A DNA stretch of 43,124 bases from Pseudoalteromonas sp. H71 (GCF_001468485.1 NZ_LODI01000045.1:150364-193487), one strand, 5' to 3'; shown: positions 8,278 to 16,773, numbered from the stretch's first letter. A program made the numbers and translations. Notes: generated by a model not told the origin, from the sequence alone.

Positions 8278-9891
8278 ATGCGTGTGCATAAATTTTTACT
8301 TACTTTACTAGCCGTCACTTTAGCTGGCTGCTTAGATAGTGAAGAACGCGTCATTGAAGAAAAAAGCCAAGGCTTGGTATATTGCGCCGAAGCAAACCCT
8401 GTGTCGTTTAACCCACAAGTAACAACCACAGGCTCAACTATTGATATTATTGCAAATCAGCTTTATGACCGTTTAATAAGTATTGATCCGGTTACTGCAG
8501 AGTTTCAAAGTGAACTCGCTACAGATTGGAGAGTAAGTAAAGATGGTAAGTCTGTCACATTTACTTTACGACAAAACGTGCCGTTTCATACGACTGCGTA
8601 CTTTACTCCTACACGCACATTTAATGCCGATGACGTTATTTTTACCTTTAGCCGATTATTTGACGTTTACAACCCTTATCATTTTGTGGGTGATGCAAGT
8701 TACCCTTATTTTCAAAGTGTAGGCGTTGATCAGCTCATCCGAAAAATTGTTCGCGTATCTGACTACCAAGTCAGGTTTGAGTTATTTAATGCTGAAAGCA
8801 GCTTTTTAGCCAATATGGCAACAGATTTTGCGGTAGTTTTATCGGCAGAATATGCAATGAAACGCAAAGCAGCCGAGCAAGAAGGGTTATTTGATCAATA
8901 CCCTGTAGGCACTGGTCCTTATATTTATCGTGAATATCGCCGAGATAATTTAGTCCGCTTTTACCGTAATCCTGATTATTGGAAACACGACGTCGCTCTT
9001 GAACAACTTGTTTACGATATTACCCCTAATGGCACAGCCCGAATCGCAAAACTACTTACTAAAGAATGCGACTTAGCCGCTCACCCTAGTAGTGCTCAGT
9101 TGAGTATTTTAGCCCAGCGTGAAGATATTAATATTGAAAAAGAAACGAACCTTAATGTTGGCTATTGGGCTTTTAACACAGAACGCCCACCTTTTGACGA
9201 TATTCGAGTTCGCAAGGCGCTTGCACATGCAATCGATACAGATAAAATAATGCAAGCGGTGTATTACGGCAACGGAACACGAGCCGAGTCGATGTTACCA
9301 CCAACGTCTTGGGCATTTGATGCCCAAACATCGATGCCATTGTTTGACCCCGATCTTGCCAAAAGTTTGCTTGCAGAAGCAGGCTTAAAAGATGGGTTTG
9401 ATATGAATATTTGGGCTATGCCGGTAAGCCGTATTTATAATCCAAATGCGCGTAAAATGGCTGAGCTGATGCAAAGTGATTTGCGCAAAATAGGCGTTAA
9501 CGTAAATATTGTAGAGTACGAGTGGAATACGTTTATTCAACGCATTGGTGAGCACCGCCACGATAGCGTGTTACTTGGCTGGGCAGCAGACACGCCTGAC
9601 CCAGATAATTTTTTTAGCCCTTTATTAAGTTGCTCTGCAACATTTAGTGGTAAAAACCCCGCTAATTGGTGCAACCCAAAATTTGATTTATTATTAGCGC
9701 AAGCACTCGATACCACCGATATATTAATGCGAAAAAAATATTATGCCGATGTGCAATCGCTCATTATGGATGAATTACCCTTGCTACCAATTGCTCATGG
9801 CCTACGGTTTCAAGCAAGTAGTGCCGATGTTGAAGGCATAACACTTGGTCCATTTGGTGCTATTTCGTTAGCCAATGCGAGGAAAAAGTAA
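8278..9891 (+). CDS. sapA: SapA peptide-type ABC transporter binding protein, predicted lipoprotein
   Basis: SapA is the family 5 (DppA/OppA-like) solute-binding component of the Sap importer, linked in other bacteria to antimicrobial peptide resistance, peptide or heme uptake and potassium transport. The first 18 residues form a lipoprotein signal with lipobox LAGC (Cys18), so the mature protein should be lipid-anchored. The residue after the cysteine is Leu rather than Asp. Family landmarks include FNADDVIFTFSRLF, PVGTGPYIY, VGYWAFNTERPPFDD and WAADTPDPDNFFSPLLSC. The paired cysteines in LLSCSATF and NPANWCNPKFD are typical of SapA/DppA-like proteins. Length is 537 residues. The stop codon overlaps the sapB start in TAATG, and an AGAGG Shine-Dalgarno precedes the start. 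Confidence 0.9.
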   Translation: MRVHKFLLTLLAVTLAGCLDSEERVIEEKSQGLVYCAEANPVSFNPQVTTTGSTIDIIANQLYDRLISIDPVTAEFQSELATDWRVSKDGKSVTFTLRQNVPFHTTAYFTPTRTFNADDVIFTFSRLFDVYNPYHFVGDASYPYFQSVGVDQLIRKIVRVSDYQVRFELFNAESSFLANMATDFAVVLSAEYAMKRKAAEQEGLFDQYPVGTGPYIYREYRRDNLVRFYRNPDYWKHDVALEQLVYDITPNGTARIAKLLTKECDLAAHPSSAQLSILAQREDINIEKETNLNVGYWAFNTERPPFDDIRVRKALAHAIDTDKIMQAVYYGNGTRAESMLPPTSWAFDAQTSMPLFDPDLAKSLLAEAGLKDGFDMNIWAMPVSRIYNPNARKMAELMQSDLRKIGVNVNIVEYEWNTFIQRIGEHRHDSVLLGWAADTPDPDNFFSPLLSCSATFSGKNPANWCNPKFDLLLAQALDTTDILMRKKYYADVQSLIMDELPLLPIAHGLRFQASSADVEGITLGPFGAISLANARKK

Positions 9892-10925
9892 TGATCCTTG
9901 ATTATATTTTACGCCGCCTTGGTTTATTACTTTTTATGCTATTAATGCTAAGCATATTTACGTTTTCTCTCGCTTATTTATTCCCTGGAGATCCGTTAAG
10001 TAATTTAAGTGGTGTGCCAAGTAATAACTTCTCGCAAAATACTCAACTGGAAGATAAATATCTATATAACAGCAATTACTTCACTCAATACATCGCTTTT
10101 TTGGGCCGTGTTTTTCAAGGCGATTGGGGCTTATCGTTTGCCTCTGGCGACAATGTGTTCTCGCATATTCTTGATCTATTACCGGCAACGCTAGAGCTTA
10201 GTGTTTATGCACTTATTGTGTCTATTTTTATTGGTGTGCCTGCAGGAATTTTAGGTTCAGCATATTACAATCGCTGGCCCGATAAGCTCATTAATTCAAC
10301 GACCATTGTGGGCTATTCTATGCCTGTATTTTGGTTGGCTTTATTACTAATTATGATTTTTTCTCTCAAATTGGGGTGGTTTCCAATGTCGGGCAGAATG
10401 GGGCTTCTTTATGAAATTCCGCCATCTACTGGGTTTATGTTGATTGATATTGCGTTAGCAGGTTTTCCATATAAAGGCATGGCATTTACTGACGCATTAC
10501 ATCATTTAACATTACCAACCATAGTACTTGCCATGTACCCAACAACTGTACTTGTGCGCTTTACCCGAGAGTCAATGTTAAAAATAATGGATCAAAACTT
10601 CATAAAAACAGCGCGAGCAAAAGGATTGAACCGACGTCAGTTAATTTTGCACCACGCACTGCGTAATGCACTTTTACCGGTCATAAAAAAAATTGGTTTG
10701 CAATTTAGTACATTAATTACGCTTGCTATGATCACCGAGGTTATTTTTTCATGGCCTGGTATTGGCCGCTGGTTAATAGACAGTATTTACCAACGAGATT
10801 TTCCTGCCATTCAAGGCGGCTTAATGGCTGTATCATTGTTTGTAATTTTAGCCACCATTGTAACCGAACTTCTTTACAGTTTATTCGACCCACTCTCACG
10901 GAACCAAGCCCATGGCAAAGTTTAA
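9891..10925 (+). CDS. sapB: SapB ABC transporter permease
   Basis: SapB is one of the two inner-membrane permeases of the Sap importer (binding-protein-dependent transport family, DppB/OppB type). The 344-residue protein opens with a membrane helix at about 12-30 and has further hydrophobic segments spread to the C-terminus, about six in total. The cytoplasmic EAA loop that docks the ATPase is visible as KTARAKGLNRRQLILHHALR followed by NALLPVI. The start codon overlaps the sapA stop by one base and the end overlaps sapC by 14 nt, so translation is coupled on both sides. Confidence 0.92.
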   Translation: MILDYILRRLGLLLFMLLMLSIFTFSLAYLFPGDPLSNLSGVPSNNFSQNTQLEDKYLYNSNYFTQYIAFLGRVFQGDWGLSFASGDNVFSHILDLLPATLELSVYALIVSIFIGVPAGILGSAYYNRWPDKLINSTTIVGYSMPVFWLALLLIMIFSLKLGWFPMSGRMGLLYEIPPSTGFMLIDIALAGFPYKGMAFTDALHHLTLPTIVLAMYPTTVLVRFTRESMLKIMDQNFIKTARAKGLNRRQLILHHALRNALLPVIKKIGLQFSTLITLAMITEVIFSWPGIGRWLIDSIYQRDFPAIQGGLMAVSLFVILATIVTELLYSLFDPLSRNQAHGKV

Positions 10926-11805
10926 AGTATTTTCTGAAGAGTCGAATAAATCGCCACTTGCGCGATTTTGGCGAAAATTTAAAAACAATCACCCTGCCCT
11001 TGTTGGTTTATGGGTGTTTATAGCATTTGCCTTACTTGCTGCCAGTGCACCATTTTTAGCGCCTTATGGGGTAAACCAGCAGCACAGCGATGCACTACTT
11101 ATTCCGCCTTCATGGCATGAAATGGGCGACGTGCGCTTTATTTTAGGAACAGACGATTTAGGGCGTGATGTGTTGTCGCGATTAATGAACGGCGCAACTT
11201 ATACCTTTGGTTTATCAGTGGTCGCCGCGTTACTAACGACTATAATAGGCGTATTAGTCGGTACTTTTGCAGGCATTAGCCGTGGTATCCGTTCAAGCTT
11301 TTTAAATCACCTACTTGATATCACTCTTTCAATACCCTCATTGTTGTTAGCTATTATTATTATCGCAGTGCTTGGCCCTGGCTTAATGAATACCGTATGG
11401 GCAATTATTTTAGCGTTATTACCCCAGTTTATTCATTCAATCAGAAACCTAATAGTAGAAGAGCTGAGCAAAGACTATATCACCGCGTTTAAGCTCGACG
11501 GCGCTTCAAATTGGCATATTATATCTCGTGGTATTTTCCCCAATATTTACGAACATATTGTGGTTATTTTTACTATGGCACTGTCTACGGCCATACTAGA
11601 TATTTCTGCGTTGGGTTTTTTAAAGCTCGGTGCACAACCTCCTACCACCGAGTGGGGGGCTATTTTGGCAGAAAATCTTGGCTTAATTTATTTGGCTCCT
11701 TGGACGGTTGCTTTGCCAGGGGTATTATTATTTTTAGCGGTATTATCAACCAATTTAGTAGGCGATGGACTTAGACAAGTGCTAAAAGAGCGTAAGGCCG
11801 ATTAA
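10912..11805 (+). CDS. sapC: SapC ABC transporter permease
   Basis: SapC is the second permease of the Sap importer (DppC/OppC type, with an N-terminal cytoplasmic segment). At 297 residues, it has a first membrane helix near residues 35-55 (LVGLWVFIAFALLAASAPFL), a periplasmic stretch ending in FILGTDDLGRDVLSRLMNG, a family hallmark, and then five more hydrophobic segments. The EAA loop is FKLDGASNWHIISRGIFPNI. Its start lies inside the end of sapB (14-nt overlap) and its stop abuts the sapD ATG, so the genes form one tightly packed operon. Confidence 0.93.
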   Translation: MAKFKVFSEESNKSPLARFWRKFKNNHPALVGLWVFIAFALLAASAPFLAPYGVNQQHSDALLIPPSWHEMGDVRFILGTDDLGRDVLSRLMNGATYTFGLSVVAALLTTIIGVLVGTFAGISRGIRSSFLNHLLDITLSIPSLLLAIIIIAVLGPGLMNTVWAIILALLPQFIHSIRNLIVEELSKDYITAFKLDGASNWHIISRGIFPNIYEHIVVIFTMALSTAILDISALGFLKLGAQPPTTEWGAILAENLGLIYLAPWTVALPGVLLFLAVLSTNLVGDGLRQVLKERKAD

Positions 11806-12798
11806 ATGCAATTACTTGATGTAAGAAACTTAACCATTGAACTGCGTACTTCAGAAACCGTTATAAGAGCGGTAGATAGGGTCAGCTTTAGTTTAAAAGA
11901 AGGTGAAGTACATGCGCTTGTAGGTGAATCTGGTTCAGGTAAAAGCCTTATAGCAAAAGCCATTGTTGGTGTTTTAAATGAACGCTGGAATATAACCGCT
12001 GACCGAATCCATTGGCGGGGTGTTGACTTAATGCGCCTAACTCCTGAACAACGCAGGCAAACTGTGAGCAAAGACATTGCGATGATCTACCAAGATCCAA
12101 GTCGGTGCCTAGACCCTACGGCGAAAATTTTTAATCAAATTGCTGAAACACTGCCAGAAGTTGCTCGCAAAGGGTTCTTTTTAAAACGTAATAGAGACCG
12201 AAAAGACCGAGTTAAGGCGCTTATTCACAAAGTCGGCATAAAAAATCATGAAGCCGTACTTGATAGTTACCCTCACGAGCTCTCTGAAGGTGTGTGTCAA
12301 AAGGTAATGATTGCTATGGCGATAGCTCGCACACCTAAGCTTTTAATTGCTGACGAGCCTACTACAGCGCTAGAGAGTACAACTCGGGCACAAGTATTTA
12401 GATTATTAAAAAGTCTTAATCAGCTAAAAAATATGTCTATTTTAATGATTTCACATGAGCTTGAAGAAATTGCCGATTGGTCACATGGTATTCACGTTTT
12501 ATATTGCGGCCAAATGGTTGAGGCAGGCCCTACCCATAAAATATTTAAGCAGCCTCGCCATCCTTATACCCAGGCCTTGTTAAAAAGCTTACCCGATTAC
12601 GAACAAGGTTTGGCACATAAAGAACCGTTTTATGCACTTAAAGGCACTATTCCAACCTTACAACATTTACCAATTGGTTGTCGCCTTGGACCTCGCTGCC
12701 CACAGGCACAAAAAGAATGTGTGGTAACTCCTACACTAACTAAACACAGTGGTCACAGTTATGCATGTCATTTTCCGCTCATAAAGGAGATGAAGTAA
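11806..12798 (+). CDS. sapD: SapD ABC transporter ATP-binding protein
   Basis: SapD is one of two ATPases energising the Sap importer. Walker A is GESGSGKS (40-47), and Walker B is LLIADEPTTA. The ABC signature is changed: the usual LSGGQ reads LSEGV here (HELSEGVCQKVMIAMAIA), a deviation also seen, from memory, in enteric SapD. The C-terminal oligopeptide-transporter extension carries the cysteine cluster CRLGPRCPQAQKECV and a later Cys in YACHF, which in related Dpp/Opp ATPases can hold an iron-sulfur cluster. The protein has 330 residues. It starts directly after the sapC stop and shares one base with sapF. Confidence 0.93.
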   Translation: MQLLDVRNLTIELRTSETVIRAVDRVSFSLKEGEVHALVGESGSGKSLIAKAIVGVLNERWNITADRIHWRGVDLMRLTPEQRRQTVSKDIAMIYQDPSRCLDPTAKIFNQIAETLPEVARKGFFLKRNRDRKDRVKALIHKVGIKNHEAVLDSYPHELSEGVCQKVMIAMAIARTPKLLIADEPTTALESTTRAQVFRLLKSLNQLKNMSILMISHELEEIADWSHGIHVLYCGQMVEAGPTHKIFKQPRHPYTQALLKSLPDYEQGLAHKEPFYALKGTIPTLQHLPIGCRLGPRCPQAQKECVVTPTLTKHSGHSYACHFPLIKEMK

Positions 12799-13559
12799 TG
12801 CAACCTACTCTTAAGGTACAAGCGCTATCTAAAACATTTGATGTGCGGGCTGGTTTATTTAAACGGAAAAAGTTTGAAGTACTAAAAAATATTTCATTTT
12901 GTATTGGCAAAGGTGAAACCATTGCTGTAATTGGCGAAACCGGGTCGGGTAAAAGTACCCTCGCAAAACTCCTTGCTGGTGCAGATAATGCTAACTCAGG
13001 GCAAATATTATTAGAAGGCAATATAATCGAAGACAACGGTATTCGAGATAACCAATGTCGTCACATTAGAATGATTTTCCAAGACTCGGGAGCGTCGTTA
13101 AACCCTGGTCTCACTATTGGCGACATGCTTGATGATTGCTTGCAGTATAATACTGACTTTGATGAAGAAGAACGGGCAGAAAAAATAAATTTAACACTTT
13201 CTAAAGTGGGGTTATTAGTTGATCACCAACATTATTACCCGCATATGTTCAGCGTTGGTCAATTACAACGTGTGGCTTTTGCCAGAGCACTTATTTTAGA
13301 CCCTAAAGTAATGGTACTTGATGAAGCTGTATCATCATTAGACCCATCTATTCGTGCCCAAATAGTAAATTTATTACTTAAGTTACAACGTGAAACAGGT
13401 TTAACGTATGTCATGATCACCCACCATCTTAGTTTAGTACGCCATATTAGTGACCAAGTAATTGTGCTTGATAAAGGCGAAGTGGTTGAATATGGTTTGA
13501 CCGAAAGTGTATTTAATAACCCTCAATCAAAAATAACGCAGCGGCTATTAAGCTGTTAA
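12798..13559 (+). CDS. sapF: SapF ABC transporter ATP-binding protein
   Basis: SapF is the second ATPase of the Sap importer. From the chosen start it has 253 residues. Walker A is GETGSGKS (46-53) and Walker B is VMVLDEAVSSLDP. The signature motif is degenerate: FSVGQLQRVAFARAL in place of LSGGQ. I chose the ATG at 12798 because it overlaps the sapD stop as TAATG and has an AAGGAGA Shine-Dalgarno 7 nt upstream; a longer in-frame start at 12765 lies within sapD and lacks such a site. It is the last gene of the pspF-sapABCDF run. A 10-bp stem hairpin without a T-run follows about 35 nt later. Confidence 0.92.
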   Translation: MQPTLKVQALSKTFDVRAGLFKRKKFEVLKNISFCIGKGETIAVIGETGSGKSTLAKLLAGADNANSGQILLEGNIIEDNGIRDNQCRHIRMIFQDSGASLNPGLTIGDMLDDCLQYNTDFDEEERAEKINLTLSKVGLLVDHQHYYPHMFSVGQLQRVAFARALILDPKVMVLDEAVSSLDPSIRAQIVNLLLKLQRETGLTYVMITHHLSLVRHISDQVIVLDKGEVVEYGLTESVFNNPQSKITQRLLSC

Positions 13560-13592
13560 TGCAATTTTTGTAATGTAAGTGCGTTTTAGAAG

Positions 13593-13627
13593 GGCCTTGT
13601 TATTAACTTTTGCTTTTTAACAAGGCC
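13593..13627 (+). other. Hairpin overlapping the ribosome-binding site of the VOC gene
   Basis: A perfect 10-bp stem (GGCCTTGTTA / TAACAAGGCC) closes a 15-nt T-rich loop. Its 3' arm contains the AAGG Shine-Dalgarno (13622-13625) of the gene starting at 13633. No T-run follows, so it does not look like an ordinary terminator for sapF. It could hold the ribosome-binding site closed or act as an RNA-level switch; that reading is inference. Confidence 0.55.
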
Positions 13628-13632
13628 ACTCC

Positions 13633-14115
13633 ATGCTCAAACACACACTACTTAGCATTACTCCCCTACTGCTTTTATCTACCTCTGCTATTGCCGATAC
13701 CCCTAACAAAGTTAAAAACTGGGTTGGCGGAATCGATCATTTAGGTTTAACAGTTTCAGATTTAGATTCATCTAAGGTGTTTTTTACTGATGTGCTTGGT
13801 TTTAAAGTGATGGGAAATGATGCGACTTACCCTGCTTACTTTTTATCTAATAAAAAAACAATCGTTACATTGTGGCGAGTTAAGAATGATGAAAAACGTG
13901 TAGCGTTTAATCAATCAGAAAATGTAGGCCTACACCATTTAGCACTCAGTATTGAAAAACACCGAAAGTTAAGCAAGCTGCACAAACACTTAAAAATGCA
14001 AAATAATATTACTATAGAATTTGCACCAGAGAATTTAGGGAAAGGCCCTGCGCAACACATGATGATAAGAGAGCATAGCGGTAATCGTATTGAATTTATT
14101 GCGAGGCCTATCTAG
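13633..14115 (+). CDS. Predicted exported VOC-family (glyoxalase-like) protein
   Basis: This is a 160-residue vicinal-oxygen-chelate fold protein of unassigned substrate. Residues 1-21 form a signal peptide ending in SAIA-DT, so the product should be periplasmic, which is uncommon because most VOC proteins are cytoplasmic. The fold is recognisable from GIDHLGLTVSDLDSSKVFF, with the first metal ligand His36 and the helix to VLGFKV. GLHHLALSIE contains the second His (101 or 102), and NRIEFIARP contains Glu154, where the metal-binding Glu is expected. So metal binding appears intact; which reaction it catalyses cannot be told. It stands alone between sapF and a shared terminator. Its Shine-Dalgarno is in a hairpin, suggesting control of translation. 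Confidence 0.8.
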   Translation: MLKHTLLSITPLLLLSTSAIADTPNKVKNWVGGIDHLGLTVSDLDSSKVFFTDVLGFKVMGNDATYPAYFLSNKKTIVTLWRVKNDEKRVAFNQSENVGLHHLALSIEKHRKLSKLHKHLKMQNNITIEFAPENLGKGPAQHMMIREHSGNRIEFIARPI

Positions 14116-14178
14116 CCCCATAAAATGATGAGTATTATTACGCAATGGTAAAAGCACATCCGAATTCAAAACAATAAA

Positions 14179-14199
14179 AAAGGCGCTCAAGGCGCCTTT
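14179..14199. terminator. Bidirectional terminator between the VOC gene and ppiD
   Basis: Stem AAAGGCGC / GCGCCTTT with a 5-nt loop, flanked by A-rich sequence on the left. On the minus strand a T-tract follows, so it best serves ppiD; in the plus direction the T-run is short. Confidence 0.75.
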
Positions 14200-14217
14200 C
14201 AAATAACTTAAATTAAT

Positions 14218-16119
14218 TTATTCAGCAGCTTGCTCAACTACAGGTAAATTAAGCTCAGCTTTAGCTTTAAGCGACTCTATAAATACCATATAGTTTTTGT
14301 TCGCTTGTGCCATTGTAATACTTTGTTTAGCTTGTGGGTCAATGTCAGCGGTCACGGCAGCATCTGTTACTGAGTTAAGTGCAACAATGGCTGCATCACC
14401 GTTATTTAAATCAACAACATCAACCACTGCAGTATCTGCTGGGTGAGCCATTTTAAAGGCCTGAGTAACAATCGCAGGCGATACAGCAAAGCTTTGACGA
14501 TTTAGTTGTGGCTCTTGACGAAGCGTTAAACTTTGTTCAGTAGCAATATCGTTCAAACTCTTACCCGACTGTAGCTCAGCAAACAAACTACGCGCTTTAT
14601 CTTTTGCAAGCTCAGACGACTTTTCATTAACTAGGCGTGTTTTAATTTGCTCGCTTACTTCACTTAGCGGTTTAGTTGAAGCTGGTTGATGCTCGTTTAT
14701 GCGCACAATAACAATGTGCTCATCACCTAACTCAATAACCTCAGAGTTCACTTTGTCTTCCAGTAGATCAACTGATGTAAGAGCTGCAACTACAGCTGGA
14801 GTGTTTAGCGGCTCAGGTAAGGCGTTTAATGCTAAAAGAGGAGTTGACTTAACTTCTAGTTCAGCAACTTCTGCTGCATCATCTAAACGGTCTGAAATTT
14901 CAAACGCAATTGCACCCATTTCTGTTTGCTTATCGTAAAACGCGTCTATTTTCTCGGCACGCTCTAGTTCAGCGCGTAGATCAGCTTTCACGTCATCAAA
15001 TGCTTTAACTTGCTGTGGCTGAATATCAGTAAGTTTAATGATGTGGTAACCAAATTCTGATGTAACCACTTCTGAAAAGTCGCCTTTCGCTTCAAGTGAA
15101 AATGCTGCGTCTTCAAATGCTGGGTCCATTACATCACGTTCAATCCAATCAAGATCGCCGCCCATCTCAGCGCTAACGATGTCATCAGATGAAGATTCTG
15201 CTAGCTGTGCAAAGTCAGCACCTTGTTGAAGTTTAGCGTAAAGAGCATCGACTTTTGCTTTTGCAGCATCATCGTCTTCACTGTTATCTATTAAAATATG
15301 CGATACACGGCGTTTTTCAGGCTCAACATATTGTGCCTTATTTTGCTCGTAGTATGCTTTAACATCTTCTTCCATAACCGAAGCAACCGTGATGTTCTCA
15401 GCTTTTAGTTCAACATAATTTACAGAAATAAGCTCTGGTGATAAAAACTGTGATGCGTTTAGGTCGTAGTAATCTGAAACTTCTTGCTCTGATACTTCAA
15501 CACTCGCTGCAAGCGCTTCTTTATTTATTACTAAATAATCAATGCTACGAGTTTGTTGTTGAAGAGCAATAGCACTTTTAAGTTCGCTTTCAAGCGCAAA
15601 GTCTGTGCCTGCAACCGCAGATACTAGTTGGCTACGCGTCATGTCTTCGCGAAGATACTCACGAAATGTATCCGGTTGGAAGTTCATTTGGCGAATTACT
15701 TGTAAATAACGATCGTTATTAAATTTATCACCAAGTTGGAAATAAGGTAATTCTAAAATTGTTTTACGAACTGTGTCATCGCTTACGCGAAGGCCTAATT
15801 CTGCCGCTAGCTGTGATTGCAATTCTTGTTGTACTAAGCGGTCAATGACACCTTGACGAATTTGTGCCATATAATTTGGATCCGCAGCAATTTGTGTAAA
15901 GTACTCACCAAATTGTTGCTCTAATCGATTACGTTCGTTTTGATACGCACGGTTAAATTCCGTTTGGCTAATTTTAACTCCGTTTACTTCAGCAACAGGT
16001 TGTTCCGTGGTTTGACCTAGGTAACTACCGATCCCTGCTAAAGCAAAAGATAAAATCACCGCGCCTAAAATTATTTTGGCTACAGGTCCTTGCGAACCTT
16101 CTCTGATTTTCTCAAGCAT
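14218..16119 (-). CDS. ppiD: Periplasmic folding chaperone PpiD
   Basis: PpiD is an inner-membrane-anchored periplasmic chaperone, located near the Sec translocon exit, that assists newly exported proteins. At 633 residues it is near the family norm. One membrane helix spans residues about 13-34 (VAKIILGAVILSFALAGIG), and the rest is periplasmic. An N-terminal SurA-like chaperone region (about 40-190) precedes a parvulin domain (about 268-370) with RRVSHILI, GGDLDW and FGYHIIKL landmarks. A C-terminal helical region completes it. It lies downstream of hupB behind a terminator, in the conserved tig-clpP-clpX-lon-hupB-ppiD order. Confidence 0.95.
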   Translation of the reverse strand: MLEKIREGSQGPVAKIILGAVILSFALAGIGSYLGQTTEQPVAEVNGVKISQTEFNRAYQNERNRLEQQFGEYFTQIAADPNYMAQIRQGVIDRLVQQELQSQLAAELGLRVSDDTVRKTILELPYFQLGDKFNNDRYLQVIRQMNFQPDTFREYLREDMTRSQLVSAVAGTDFALESELKSAIALQQQTRSIDYLVINKEALAASVEVSEQEVSDYYDLNASQFLSPELISVNYVELKAENITVASVMEEDVKAYYEQNKAQYVEPEKRRVSHILIDNSEDDDAAKAKVDALYAKLQQGADFAQLAESSSDDIVSAEMGGDLDWIERDVMDPAFEDAAFSLEAKGDFSEVVTSEFGYHIIKLTDIQPQQVKAFDDVKADLRAELERAEKIDAFYDKQTEMGAIAFEISDRLDDAAEVAELEVKSTPLLALNALPEPLNTPAVVAALTSVDLLEDKVNSEVIELGDEHIVIVRINEHQPASTKPLSEVSEQIKTRLVNEKSSELAKDKARSLFAELQSGKSLNDIATEQSLTLRQEPQLNRQSFAVSPAIVTQAFKMAHPADTAVVDVVDLNNGDAAIVALNSVTDAAVTADIDPQAKQSITMAQANKNYMVFIESLKAKAELNLPVVEQAAE

Positions 16120-16165
16120 TTGTTTATCTCTTTTTGATCAAGGTTTAATACCTTGTCACATGTAA

Positions 16166-16195
16166 AAAAAGCGTATCTTACCAGATACGCTTTTT
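16166..16195 (-). terminator. Terminator between hupB and ppiD
   Basis: GCGTATCT-TACC-AGATACGC forms an 8-bp stem extended by an A-run on one side and a T-run on the other, so it can work in both directions. It ends the hupB transcript about 100 nt after its stop codon. Between them lies another inverted repeat, GTAAAGTTAC / GTAACTTTAC, at 16214-16258. Confidence 0.8.
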
Positions 16196-16290
16196 CACTT
16201 GAAGTAACTAGCGGTAAAGTTACCCAATTCAACGGTTAGGCTGATTAAGTAACTTTACTTTCGCCATAACTAATCTGTTTAAAAAAATGA

Positions 16291-16563
16291 TTAGTTTACT
16301 GCGTCTTTAAGCGCTTTACCGGCTTTGAAAGCTGGAATGTTTGCAGCAGCAATTTGAATAGTTTCACCAGTTTGTGGGTTACGGCCAGCTCGTGCAGCAC
16401 GTTCACGCACTGAGAAAGTACCAAAACCAACAAGTGCAACTGAATCGCCGTCTTTTAGCGCGCCAGATACAGATTCGATGAATGAATCAAGTGCACGACC
16501 TGCAGCCGCTTTAGAAATGTCAGCGTCAGCTGCGATTTGATCGATTAATTGAGATTTATTCAC
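16291..16563 (-). CDS. hupB: DNA-binding protein HU-beta
   Basis: HU is a small dimeric nucleoid protein that bends and compacts DNA. The 90-residue product has the expected length and the conserved MNKSQLID start, the [23 protein letters not shown]-binding arm and a [14 protein letters not shown] end. I chose a GTG start at 16563 because it gives exactly the family N-terminus and has an AGAGGA Shine-Dalgarno 7 nt upstream. An upstream in-frame start at 16593 would add ten unrelated residues. It follows lon, as in other gammaproteobacteria. Confidence 0.96.
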   Translation of the reverse strand: MNKSQLIDQIAADADISKAAAGRALDSFIESVSGALKDGDSVALVGFGTFSVRERAARAGRNPQTGETIQIAAANIPAFKAGKALKDAVN

Positions 16564-16676
16564 AATATCATCCTCTTTCATTGTTATTATCAAGAGCGAT
16601 GGTTTTTTAAACTAACATCACTTTTTTGAAAATTTTAGAGCAAACTTGTAATGCTCACATGATTATATTTTTCTTG

Positions 16677-16702
16677 AGCCTAGGCCACATAAGGCCTAGG
16701 CT
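16677..16702. other. GC-rich inverted repeat between lon and hupB
   Basis: AGCCTAGGCC-ACATAA-GGCCTAGGCT forms a perfect 10-bp stem with a 6-nt loop, in otherwise AT-rich DNA. Neither strand shows a T-run after it, so it is not a canonical terminator. It lies about 70 nt beyond the lon stop and 114 nt before the hupB start. It may be a processing or protective stem, or an operator. Confidence 0.6.
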
Positions 16703-16773
16703 TGAAAACCAGTGCTTAACTTATCATACCGTTTAGATTTGAAAAGCCCTAAAAAGTACTTTTTTTGCGTTTT

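Noticed and set aside
12765..12797. An upstream start for sapF at 12765
   Set aside because: It lies within sapD with no good Shine-Dalgarno; the ATG at 12798 has AAGGAGA upstream and the TAATG coupling.
13593..13627. Hairpin read as the sapF terminator
   Set aside because: No T-run follows the stem, and its 3' arm contains the ribosome-binding site of the next gene. I kept it as a possible regulatory hairpin instead; partial termination is not excluded.
16214..16258. Inverted repeat GTAAAGTTAC / GTAACTTTAC after hupB
   Set aside because: The loop is 25 nt, the stem is AT-rich and a better terminator follows at 16166-16195; it may be chance or part of the hupB trailer.
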